DNA of 5,843 bases from JBBIRT01 sp037441725 (lineage in GTDB: Bacteria; Desulfobacterota; BSN033; UBA1163): positions 1 to 5,843 of the forward strand of contig JBBIRT010000180.1 in assembly GCA_037441725.1 (NCBI GenBank), read 5' to 3'. The position numbers and the translations under genes are program-made. The notes below the pieces were generated by a model. That model worked only from the letters and a program-made list of their open reading frames with translations. It had not been told where the DNA came from and searched no databases. Numbering within the stretch: the first letter of the stretch is position 1; each line of letters opens with the position of its first letter. Positions 1-5,843 of this stretch are shown here, piece by piece.

Positions 1-915
1 ATTTTTTTATCATGGTCATATCCAATTGAATTTTGGACCTATCTTCCACAGCTCTTCTCTTCTGGTATCACAATAGGAGCCATCTACGCCTTGGTCGCCT
101 TAGGATTTGTGACCATTTCGAGGGCTTCCCAAATCATCAATTTCGCTCAGGGAGAGTTTGTGATGCTTGGAGGAGTGATTACCTTTTTTTTCCTCAAAAT
201 AGTGAACCTCCCCTATTTTTTCGCCATGTTAATCGCCATCGGAATAGTCATTTTGATTGGCTTTTTGATGCATCTCTCTGTGATCTATCCTTTGAGAAAG
301 GCATCCATCCTGATCCTGATGATGGCCACCCTCGGTTCATCCATCTTCCTTAGCAATACCAGTGGACTTATTTTTGGAACCCTTCCAAAAGCCCTCCCAC
401 CGATTCTGGGTGAAAAGCCCTTAGAGGTTGGAAGGATTTATATCCTTCCCCAAAGCCTTTGGGTTCTGGGATCAACCTTTCTCTTATTATTCTTTCTTTA
501 TCTCCTCTCCCATCGAACCTTTATTGGAAAAGCCATGGAAGCCAGCTCAACAGACCCCTTAGGTGCTGACCTATTAGGGATATCAAGACACTTCATGGTC
601 TTTTTGGCTTTTGGGGTCAGTGCGGGAGTTGGGGCTTTTGCTGGAATCTTGGTTACCCCTATACTCTTTACCAGCTATAGCTCAGGAGCCCTTTTAGGCC
701 TGAAGGGATTTATTGCAGCAGTCTTAGGGGGCTGGGGGAAAAACAGTGGGGCTATTCTTGGAGGATTTATCCTTGGTGTGGTGGAATCGATGAGTCTGGC
801 CTTTATCCCCTCGGGTTATAAGGACGGAGTCTCATTTATGATTTTGCTACTTATCCTCTATTTCAGGCCAAAGGGAATTTTAGGCTCCCCATTCATCGAT
901 AGTCGTAGATGGTAG
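1..915 (+). CDS. livH: Branched-chain amino acid ABC transporter permease LivH, 5' partial
   Basis: This is one of the two inner-membrane permease subunits of a HAAT-family ABC importer for branched-chain amino acids or similar substrates; it should pair with the LivM product of the next gene. The reading frame is open to the left edge, giving 304 residues before the TAG at 913-915. No ATG, GTG or TTG occurs in frame before the TTG at 91, and that TTG lies inside the conserved first helix (GAIYALVALGF), so the true start is upstream of the window, probably only a few codons away because LivH is usually about 290-300 residues. Family marks, numbered from the window edge, are the INFAQGEFVMLGG loop at about 46-58, the permease coupling region KAMEASSTDPLGADLLGI in the middle, and the late KGFIAAVLGGWG segment. 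The protein is strongly hydrophobic with about eight membrane segments. The substrate cannot be read from the permease. Confidence 0.93.
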   Translation: MFLSWSYPIEFWTYLPQLFSSGITIGAIYALVALGFVTISRASQIINFAQGEFVMLGGVITFFFLKIVNLPYFFAMLIAIGIVILIGFLMHLSVIYPLRKASILILMMATLGSSIFLSNTSGLIFGTLPKALPPILGEKPLEVGRIYILPQSLWVLGSTFLLLFFLYLLSHRTFIGKAMEASSTDPLGADLLGISRHFMVFLAFGVSAGVGAFAGILVTPILFTSYSSGALLGLKGFIAAVLGGWGKNSGAILGGFILGVVESMSLAFIPSGYKDGVSFMILLLILYFRPKGILGSPFIDSRRW

Positions 916-926
916 GGATAGAGATT

Positions 927-2018
927 ATGATGTCCTTTCAAACAGGAAAGAGAGCACAAACAGAGTTTCGAAAAAGGGATGTCCTCTTTTTAGTCCCCAT
1001 GTGGTTGATCTCTTTGATTGCACCTGATCCCTACCTCTATCATAAAAAAGACTTTAGAAAGAAAGACCTCCTCTATCTTCTTCTCATCTTGTTAGCCCCT
1101 CTGGTCTGGTCAGATTCACACTTTCATCACCTCATGGTCTTGGCAGGAATCTATGCAATCCTGGCATTAGGATTGAGTCTCTTTATGGGTTATGCTGGAC
1201 AGATCTCCCTCGGACATGCTGCTTTCTTTGGGATTGGAGCCTATACCACAGCCATTCTTTCCACTCGTTATTCTGTGCCAACCTTCCTTGCCTTCTGGTT
1301 TTCAGCCCTTTCTGCTGCCATAGTGGCTTATTTTATTGGTAAACCCATCTTAAAATTGAAGGGATATTTCTTAGCCTTGGCGACATTAGGATTTGGAGAA
1401 ATCTTTTTGGTCATCGTAAGAGAATCGACGAATGTTACAGGTGGGGTGATTGGAATTTTCGATATCCCCTGGTTTTCAATCATGGGTTTCTCCTTTGATA
1501 CCTATCTCAAACAGTATTACCTTGCCTGGGGAGCACTTATCGGTCTATTCATCTTCTCGAAAAACTTGGTTCGGTCCAAAGTCGGCCGTACCCTCTTAGC
1601 TGTGGCAACCAGTGAGGATGCTGCATCAAGTGTGGGGATCAATGTCCCGAGGGTGAAATTGGAGATTTTTATTCTCGGGGCAGCCTATGCAGGGATGGCA
1701 GGCAGCCTTTTCTCTTGCATCATGTCAACAGCCAATCCAGAGGCCTTTAGCCTCGGTTTCACTGTTCTCATCGTCATGATGGTCATCTTAGGAGGAATGG
1801 GAAATCTATATGGCCCTGTAGCTGGAGCTATCCTCCTCACCTGGTTGATGGACCTCTTGAGCCAATACCAAGAATATAGTCTTCCAATCTATGGAGTTAT
1901 TTTGATTCTACTCCTCATCTTTTTCCCTGACGGAATAGGGGCCCGGTTGAATGTGAGGATTATCTATCTGATTGGTTACTGGGCAAAAAAGAGGAGGAGA
2001 GATGAGGGGAAACTCTGA
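927..2018 (+). CDS. livM: Branched-chain amino acid ABC transporter permease LivM
   Basis: This is the second inner-membrane permease of the importer, forming the translocation path with LivH. Numbered from the ATG at 927 (363 residues), it shows the LivM hallmark GYAGQISLGHAAFFGIGAY at 88-106, the LALATLGFGEI segment at about 149-159, the TGG...IGI element, a coupling region containing EDAASSVGINVPRVK, and the late VILGGMGNLYGPVAGA motif. I prefer the start at 927 because AGGGAT at 914-919 sits seven bases before it. An in-frame ATG at 909, which would overlap livH by seven bases and add six residues, has no visible ribosome binding site. The N-terminus is longer than usual for LivM: about 45 residues precede the FRKKDLLYL sequence that looks like the normal beginning, and they contain an extra hydrophobic stretch at about 19-38 and a similar FRKRDVLFL at 14-22. 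The TGA overlaps the livG ATG by one base. Confidence 0.93.
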   Translation: MMSFQTGKRAQTEFRKRDVLFLVPMWLISLIAPDPYLYHKKDFRKKDLLYLLLILLAPLVWSDSHFHHLMVLAGIYAILALGLSLFMGYAGQISLGHAAFFGIGAYTTAILSTRYSVPTFLAFWFSALSAAIVAYFIGKPILKLKGYFLALATLGFGEIFLVIVRESTNVTGGVIGIFDIPWFSIMGFSFDTYLKQYYLAWGALIGLFIFSKNLVRSKVGRTLLAVATSEDAASSVGINVPRVKLEIFILGAAYAGMAGSLFSCIMSTANPEAFSLGFTVLIVMMVILGGMGNLYGPVAGAILLTWLMDLLSQYQEYSLPIYGVILILLLIFFPDGIGARLNVRIIYLIGYWAKKRRRDEGKL

Positions 2019-2815
2019 TGGCCCTTCTCTCTATTGAAGAAATTACAAAGGAATACGATGGGATCAAGGCCTTGGACCGAATCTCCCTTCACTTAGAAAA
2101 AGGTCAGATCAAAGGATTGATTGGCCCCAATGGGGCTGGGAAGAGTACCCTTTTCCATCTGATCAGCGGCATGGAAAAACCTGATTCTGGAAAAATCTAT
2201 TTTAAAGGGAAAGAGATCACTCCCATGAAATCCTATGAAATCTCTTCCCTTGGGATTGGGAGGACCTTTCAGACCCTTCAGGTCTGGGGAAATATGACGG
2301 TGGTTGAAAATATCATGGCTGGGATGAATCGAAGACTGAAAGGAGGGTTGTTTTCCTACGGATTATGGCTTCCCTGGATCAGAAAATCAGAAAGGGATGC
2401 CCTAAAAGAGGCTAAGGAGGTTCTGGATTCCTTGGGTCTACTGGGCAAGTGGGAATCCATGGCCTCTCAACTCCCTTATGGGAAGCAAAAACTCCTTGAG
2501 TTAGGCCGTGCCCTTGCCATGAAGCCAGAACTTCTGCTTCTTGACGAACCGGCCTCCGGATTGACCCATACAGAAATTGAACAACTCTCCAGACAGATTT
2601 CAAAGATCCGTCAAGAAGGAGTAACCCTTTTCATCGTAGAACATCGAATGGGCCTAGTCATGGAGATAGCCGATGAAATTGCGGTTCTGAATCATGGGAA
2701 GCTCATCGCTGAAGGACCACCGGATGAGGTGAGAAAAAATCCTCAAGTCATTGAAGCTTACTTAAGCCGGCATGGCCGAGAATTCCCTACTTTAGGCAAC
2801 AAAGCAGATGCTTAA
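2018..2815 (+). CDS. livG: Branched-chain amino acid ABC transporter ATP-binding protein LivG
   Basis: This is one of the two cytoplasmic ATPases that power the importer. The 265 residues carry a complete nucleotide-binding domain: Walker A GPNGAGKST at 36-44, Q-loop glutamine at 85 within GRTFQ, an ABC signature region LPYGKQKLLELGRAL at 152-166, Walker B LLLLDEP at 172-178, and the switch histidine at 209 in VEH. The signature carries PYGKQ in place of canonical SGGQQ, which is normal for LivG and separates it from LivF. The C-terminal VIEAYL element, which follows the GPPDEV stretch, is also typical of LivG. The ATG overlaps the livM stop as TGATG, and AGGGGA at 2005-2010 lies seven bases ahead, so the start is well supported. 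The gene is full length and shows no damage. Confidence 0.96.
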   Translation: MALLSIEEITKEYDGIKALDRISLHLEKGQIKGLIGPNGAGKSTLFHLISGMEKPDSGKIYFKGKEITPMKSYEISSLGIGRTFQTLQVWGNMTVVENIMAGMNRRLKGGLFSYGLWLPWIRKSERDALKEAKEVLDSLGLLGKWESMASQLPYGKQKLLELGRALAMKPELLLLDEPASGLTHTEIEQLSRQISKIRQEGVTLFIVEHRMGLVMEIADEIAVLNHGKLIAEGPPDEVRKNPQVIEAYLSRHGREFPTLGNKADA

Positions 2816-3554
2816 GATAAAGAAATTGATTGTTCAATATGGCCCCTTAGCAGCAATCAACGAAATCTCTTTAGAAGTAAGCCATAGAGAGATCATCTCT
2901 CTATTAGGACCTAATGGAGCTGGAAAGTCCACCCTTCTGCTGACCCTCTCAGGAATTATCAAGACAACGGAAGGAAGGATTCTTTTTGAAGGAGAGGATA
3001 TCACCAATCTCGATCCTCGTAAGATCGTCTCCAAAGGGATTGGGCATGTCCCTCAAGGTCGTCATATCTTTCCAACCCTCTCTGTAATCGATAATTTAAT
3101 GATGGGGGCTTTCCTATATCGAAAGGAAAAAAAGGAGAATCAAAAAGATTTGGAGAAGGTCTACAGCCTCTTCCCTGTACTAAAAGAGAGAGCCCATCAG
3201 AGAGCAGGCACCCTCAGTGGTGGAGAACAACAGATGCTTTCCATTGGGAGAGCCATGATGGGACGCCCCAAGCTATTACTATTAGATGAGCCTTCCTTGG
3301 GACTTGCTCCTCTTCTCATTAAAGAAATCTTTGCGACATTTAAAAAAATGAACCGAGGAGGCCTTACCCTCTTTATCGTGGAACAGGAGATTGAACTCTC
3401 CTTAACAATTTCAAGTCGTGGATATCTCCTGAGAAATGGACGGATCATTAAAGAAGGCCTGGCCTCAACCCTGATGAGGAGTCAAGAGTTAACCCTCTTA
3501 GGATTAGGAGGGGATTTAAGATCAAGCCATCCAATTGACATCAAATGCACTTGA
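2808..3554 (+). CDS. livF: Branched-chain amino acid ABC transporter ATP-binding protein LivF
   Basis: This is the second ATPase of the importer, expected to form a heterodimer with LivG under the LivH-LivM pair. Its 248 residues show Walker A GPNGAGKST at 34-42, the Q-loop VPQGRHIFPTLSV with Q83, signature LSGGEQQML at 136-144, Walker B LLLLDEP at 156-162, and VEQ at 191-193. The glutamine at the switch-histidine position is the usual LivF state and not damage. The RHIFPTLSV stretch after the Q-loop is a good LivF marker. The ATG lies inside the end of livG (eight-base overlap), which points to translational coupling; the upstream ribosome binding site is weak. The last dozen residues, after GLGGDLR, are not conserved in the family and their coding bases also contain the candidate promoter described for the next locus. 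Confidence 0.96.
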   Translation: MLKIKKLIVQYGPLAAINEISLEVSHREIISLLGPNGAGKSTLLLTLSGIIKTTEGRILFEGEDITNLDPRKIVSKGIGHVPQGRHIFPTLSVIDNLMMGAFLYRKEKKENQKDLEKVYSLFPVLKERAHQRAGTLSGGEQQMLSIGRAMMGRPKLLLLDEPSLGLAPLLIKEIFATFKKMNRGGLTLFIVEQEIELSLTISSRGYLLRNGRIIKEGLASTLMRSQELTLLGLGGDLRSSHPIDIKCT

Positions 3555-3564
3555 GTATTACAAA
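3535..3564 (+). promoter_or_regulatory. Candidate sigma-70 promoter for the toxin-antitoxin remnant
   Basis: A perfect -35 hexamer TTGACA lies at 3535-3540, inside the last codons of livF. After 18 bases comes TACAAA at 3559-3564, four of six matches to the -10 consensus; TATTAC at 3556-3561 is an alternative with a short 15-base spacer. Transcription would start near 3571, giving a leader of about 20 bases with a strong ribosome binding site before the antitoxin ATG. Toxin-antitoxin modules commonly carry their own promoter, so the position makes sense, but this is pattern matching in an AT-rich stretch and the call is tentative. Confidence 0.35.
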
Positions 3565-3576
3565 TGTTTATATCGT

Positions 3577-3584
3577 AAGGAGGT
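3577..3584 (+). promoter_or_regulatory. Strong ribosome binding site of the antitoxin gene
   Basis: AAGGAGGT at 3577-3584 is a near-perfect complement to the 16S rRNA 3' end and lies seven bases before the ATG at 3592. It fixes the antitoxin start there and rules out the longer reading that would begin at the TTG at 3535 inside livF. It is the strongest ribosome binding site seen in the window. Confidence 0.85.
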
Positions 3585-3591
3585 CATAAAA

Positions 3592-3744
3592 ATGAGAACA
3601 ACGATTGAATTATCAGATGACCACCGAATTACACTCCATTCTTTGGCTGCCAGAAGAGGACTCCGAGGGTATTCGAAGCTGATGCAGGAACAGATATCAT
3701 CATTGACTTTTTTGATGGCCATTCACCAGAAGCAGAAGTGGTAG
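3592..3744 (+). pseudogene. Truncated ribbon-helix-helix antitoxin (VapB-like)
   Basis: The 50-codon reading frame begins MRTTIELSDD, the DNA-contacting beta strand of a ribbon-helix-helix repressor, followed by the helix and turn HSLAARRGLRGYSKLMQE at about 16-33. This matches the N-terminal half of small antitoxins that pair with PIN-domain toxins. From residue 34 onward (QISSLTFLMAIHQKQKW) the frame reads through toxin coding sequence in the wrong phase, so that tail has no homology. Intact members are usually about 70-85 residues and have a C-terminal toxin-binding segment, which is missing here. The start is secure because of the strong ribosome binding site. The short protein might still fold as a DNA-binding dimer and autoregulate, but it could not neutralise a toxin in the normal way. 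I infer that a deletion joined the antitoxin to the toxin at about 3687-3692. The gene family is clear; the exact subfamily is not. Confidence 0.7.
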
Positions 3745-3901
3745 TGGATCTGATCTCCAAAAAGGAGGCTGCATTGAGTTCTATCTCTGTATTTGAGTTG
3801 TACGTGGGGATTGAAGGAAAGAGAATGTGGCCCTTTTTTCTAAGTTAGAAGATGGGGAGATACTCTCAACCGAAGAGATCTTAAAACCTTCAGATGTATG
3901 A
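3687..3901 (+). pseudogene. VapC-like PIN-domain toxin remnant, start and centre deleted
   Basis: Two pieces of a PIN-domain ribonuclease toxin can be read. The first, from about 3687 to the TAG at 3846-3848, starts GTDIIIDFFDGHSPEAE and continues to SSISVFELYVGIEGKRM; it matches the beginning of VapC (normally a DTDIIID-type motif) and the later conserved glutamate in FELYVG. The first aspartate of the DT motif is replaced by glycine at the join with the antitoxin, and no start codon is present. The second piece, in the next frame from about 3837 to the TGA at 3899-3901, reads FSKLEDGEILSTEEILK, like the usual VapC C-terminus that follows an HF motif. Roughly 60 residues between them, including the region of the remaining metal-binding aspartates, are absent. 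The deletion join is near the six-T run at 3834-3839. The toxin must be inactive. Its stop overlaps the start of the UPF0280 gene by eight bases. The N-terminal match is clear; the C-terminal match is weaker. Confidence 0.7.
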
Positions 3902-4615
3902 AGAACGGACTTATCGAAATTTAGTGAAAATCAATGATTTGGTTAAGTTTGAAGTGAAGGTGAAGGAAACCGATCTCCTCGTCTGTGCTGAAAGAGATCT
4001 TTTTAGAGAGACCAAGGAGTCGGTATTAAAATACCGCCACCAGCTGGAAACTTATATTTCAATGAAGCCTGAATTCCAGAAAAGTCTTACCCCTCTGACA
4101 GATGACCCCTATGCCCCTGAGATGGTTCAGGAGATGATCCGTAGCTCTCGATTGGCAGGGGTTGGACCCATGGCTGCTGTGGCTGGGGCCATGGCTGAAT
4201 GGGTTTCGAAGGACCTGCTCAAATTCTCCAAGGAAGTGATTGTCGAAAATGGGGGAGACATCTTTCTTGCAAGCTCTAAGGAACGAATGATTGGAATCTA
4301 TGCCGGCACCTCCCCCTCAGTTTAAAATTAGGATTACTCATCTCTCCACAAGAGACTCCCCTGGGTATCTGCACCTCATCAGGAACCGTCGGCCATTCCC
4401 TCAGTTTTGGGGAGGCCGCTGCCGACTGCATCCTGTCAAAATCCCCCACCCTTTCAGATGCCGCGGCCACCGCGATTGGAAATGTGATCAAAGGGAAAGA
4501 AGACATTGAATTAGGATTGAAAAGGGGAAGCGAGATCAACGGGACTTTAGGGGTCCTCATTATTGTTGGGGAGAAGATGGGCGTCTGGGGGAAGATCAGA
4601 CTGATCCAACTTTAG
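3894..4615 (+). pseudogene. UPF0280 family protein (ApbE superfamily), interrupted by a one-base frameshift
   Basis: UPF0280 proteins (COG2122) are uncharacterised relatives of the ApbE flavin transferase fold, common in anaerobes and methanogens; no reaction can be assigned. The first part, 3894 to TAA at 4323-4325, gives 143 residues beginning MYEERTYRN, with the family elements KETDLLV at 24-30, RLAGVGPMAAVAGAMAE at 86-102 and ENGGDIFL at 118-125. The match then leaves the frame in a run of five C (4312-4316). Shifting by -1 there continues as PLSLKLGLLI, then TSSGTVGHSLSFGEA at about 161-175 and DAAATAIGN at about 189-197, to TAG at 4613-4615, for a total of 240 residues, the usual family length. 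Both halves are highly conserved, so the break is recent or is a base-calling error. The start at 3894 fits the family N-terminus although the ribosome binding site is weak. The gene ends four bases before mtaB. Confidence 0.85.
4311..4318 (+). other. Frameshift site in the UPF0280 gene (run of five C)
   Basis: The run T-CCCCC-T holds five C at 4312-4316; six would keep the gene in frame and encode the family-like residues TSPLSLKL. As written, the frame reaches TAA at 4323-4325. A -1 slip of a proline tRNA from CCC at 4314-4316 to CCC at 4313-4315 would give exactly the same family-like product, but no stem-loop or upstream anti-SD-pairing element is evident nearby. A missing base in the assembly or a recent mutation is the simpler reading. 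Confidence 0.7.
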
Positions 4616-4619
4616 TAAG

Positions 4620-5843
4620 ATGACCACCATTTCTATTACTACCCTCGGGTGCAAAGTGAATCAGTTCGAATCAGAGGCTCTCCTCGATGCCTTAGAAAAG
4701 AATGGGTATTCCATTGCTAATCACCCAGAAAAGGCAGAGATTACAATCATCAATACCTGTTCGGTGACTCACCGGGCAGATTTTCAATCAAGACAGATGA
4801 TTCGAAGGGCCTTTCGATCCAATCCTAACGCTTTGATCATTGTCACAGGATGCTATCCCCAGGTAGAACCTGAACCCTTCTTGAAGATGGAGGGGGTCAG
4901 ATATATCTTAGGGAATAAAGAGAAGGGTCAAATCCCTCGTCTCCTTCCCTTAATGGAGAAAGGAGATTTTCCCAGGATTCAGATTGGGAATATTCAAGAT
5001 GAAAAACTCTTTTTAGAAATCCCCCTCGATACTTTTCATTGCCATACTCGTGCCTTCTTAAAGATTCAGGATGGCTGTAATGCTGCCTGTTCCTATTGTA
5101 TTGTTCCAAAGGCCAGGGGTCCTTCAAGAAGTCTAACTCCTGAAAGAGTGGTTGAGAATTTGAAAAGACTGAAAGAGAAGGGATACAAGGAGGTGGTCCT
5201 GACTGGCATTCACCTGGGAGCCTATGGATTAGATTTCAATCCACCTTTTCCCTTAAACAAGCTCCTCCAAAGACTGGAGGAGGAGGAAACTCCTGATCGA
5301 ATTCGACTCAGCTCCATCGAACCTGGGGATTTCTCACAAGAATTGATTTCAATCCTTTCAAGGTCAACCAAGCTCTGTCCGCATCTCCACATCCCTATCC
5401 AGAGTGGAGAGGATGAGATCTTAAAAATGATGAACCGGGATTATAGTCATTCTTTTATCTTCGATCTTGTTCAAGAACTCCATTCAAAGATTCCAAATCT
5501 TTCGATGGGGACAGATGTGATCATAGGATTTCCTGGAGAGACCGAAGAAAAATTTAACAAAACCTTTCACCTGATGGAATCACTCCCTTTTTCTTATCTC
5601 CATGTCTTCCCTTTTTCGAGGAAAAAGGGAACCCTGGCCTATCGATTGCCATATCAGATCGACGAAAAAGAGATTAAAAAAAGGGCTAAACGGATGAGGG
5701 CCTTAGGAATTCAAAAACGTCAGACCTTCTTCCATCAATTTCTTAATCAGGAGTTGAAGGTGCTCATTATAGGCCAGGAAGAAAAAGGAAACGGTGGATG
5801 GATGGGGCTTTCAAGAAATTATATTCCTGTTCTATTGAGTCCT
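4620..5843 (+). CDS. mtaB: tRNA (N6-threonylcarbamoyladenosine(37)-C2)-methylthiotransferase MtaB, 3' partial
   Basis: MtaB is a cytoplasmic radical SAM enzyme that adds a methylthio group to t6A at position 37 of tRNAs reading ANN codons, making ms2t6A. The frame is open from ATG 4620 to the window end, 408 codons. The N-terminal UPF0004 domain begins TLGCKVNQFES, the MtaB-type signature, and supplies the three ligands of the auxiliary [4Fe-4S] cluster: C11, C47 (NTCSVT) and C78 (VTGCYPQ). The radical SAM cluster motif is C153, C157, C160 (GCNAACSYC). Later come SSIEPGD at 231-237, HLHIPIQSG at 255-263, the GTDVIIGFPGETEE stretch and HVFPFSRKKGT. The TRAM RNA-binding domain starts near residue 377 and is cut at the edge; about 25-35 residues are probably missing. 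MiaB and RimO have different N-terminal signatures, so MtaB is preferred. The start lies four bases after the UPF0280 stop, with a weak ribosome binding site, which suggests coupling. Confidence 0.95.
   Translation, partial: MTTISITTLGCKVNQFESEALLDALEKNGYSIANHPEKAEITIINTCSVTHRADFQSRQMIRRAFRSNPNALIIVTGCYPQVEPEPFLKMEGVRYILGNKEKGQIPRLLPLMEKGDFPRIQIGNIQDEKLFLEIPLDTFHCHTRAFLKIQDGCNAACSYCIVPKARGPSRSLTPERVVENLKRLKEKGYKEVVLTGIHLGAYGLDFNPPFPLNKLLQRLEEEETPDRIRLSSIEPGDFSQELISILSRSTKLCPHLHIPIQSGEDEILKMMNRDYSHSFIFDLVQELHSKIPNLSMGTDVIIGFPGETEEKFNKTFHLMESLPFSYLHVFPFSRKKGTLAYRLPYQIDEKEIKKRAKRMRALGIQKRQTFFHQFLNQELKVLIIGQEEKGNGGWMGLSRNYIPVLLSP

Noticed and set aside
33..353. Plus-strand reading frame of 106 codons
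   Set aside because: It overlaps livH in another frame and its residues resemble no family; livH is clearly the coding frame.
91..915. TTG at 91 as the start of livH
   Set aside because: It lies inside the conserved first membrane helix and the frame is open to base 1 with LivH-like sequence; the gene simply begins outside the window.
3378..3386. Loss of the ABC switch histidine in LivF (VEQ instead of VEH)
   Set aside because: Glutamine at this position is the normal state in the LivF family, so it is not a defect or novelty.
2412..3448. Minus-strand open frames at 2412-2603, 2834-3034 and 3197-3448
   Set aside because: All lie antisense to conserved livG and livF coding sequence and have no recognisable motifs or ribosome binding sites.
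4311..4340. Programmed -1 ribosomal frameshifting as the firm explanation of the UPF0280 break
   Set aside because: The re-pairing is possible, but no stimulatory hairpin or upstream SD-like element is apparent and a lost C is simpler; kept only as an alternative.
4276..4560. Open frames on both strands over the second half of UPF0280 (minus 4276-4560, plus 4291-4509)
   Set aside because: The conserved protein is in a different plus-strand frame (4313-4615); these are by-products of it.
4897..5127. Minus-strand open frame of 76 codons
   Set aside because: It is antisense to the iron-sulfur and radical SAM core of mtaB and has no independent support.
1..5843. CRISPR arrays, insertion sequences, tRNA or rRNA genes, riboswitches, intrinsic terminators
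   Set aside because: I saw no regularly spaced repeats, transposase sequence, terminal inverted repeats, tRNA cloverleaf or GC-rich hairpin with T run; nearly all bases are occupied by the genes listed.

Overview
The window is bacterial and every gene in it lies on the plus strand, with almost no intergenic space: the longest stretch outside a gene is 37 bases, at 3555-3591. Base composition is moderate and fairly AT-rich. The combination of a branched-chain amino acid type ABC transporter, a UPF0280 (ApbE superfamily) gene and an MtaB tRNA-modifying enzyme suggests an anaerobe, perhaps a deltaproteobacterial (Desulfobacterota-like) lineage. That placement is a weak inference from gene content and sequence style, because no phylogenetic marker is present.

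Bases 1-3554 hold four tightly packed genes of a hydrophobic amino acid (HAAT) family ABC importer: livH (5' end cut by the window), livM, livG and livF. They encode the two membrane permeases and the two ATPases of one transporter. The periplasmic binding protein (LivK type), which would show the substrate, is not in the window and is probably upstream. The junctions are overlaps of a few bases or very short gaps, so the four are almost certainly co-transcribed and translationally coupled.

Bases 3535-3901 hold the remains of a toxin-antitoxin module. A strong ribosome binding site leads into a ribbon-helix-helix antitoxin that is cut off after about 33 family-like residues. Directly after it, in another frame, comes a PIN-domain (VapC) toxin that lacks its start and its middle. 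A possible dedicated promoter sits in the last codons of livF. The module looks dead as a toxin, through at least two deletions.

Bases 3894-4615 encode a UPF0280 family protein that needs one -1 frame correction in a run of five C at 4312-4316. With it, the protein is 240 residues, the usual family length; without it, it stops at 143 residues. From 4620 to the window end is mtaB, a radical SAM methylthiotransferase acting on t6A37 of tRNA, cut inside its C-terminal TRAM domain.

Overall this is an ordinary transporter operon joined to two conserved genes, with a decayed toxin-antitoxin scar between them. I did not find a convincing new system. The points worth checking are the architecture of the scar, the UPF0280 frameshift, and an unusual N-terminal extension of LivM.
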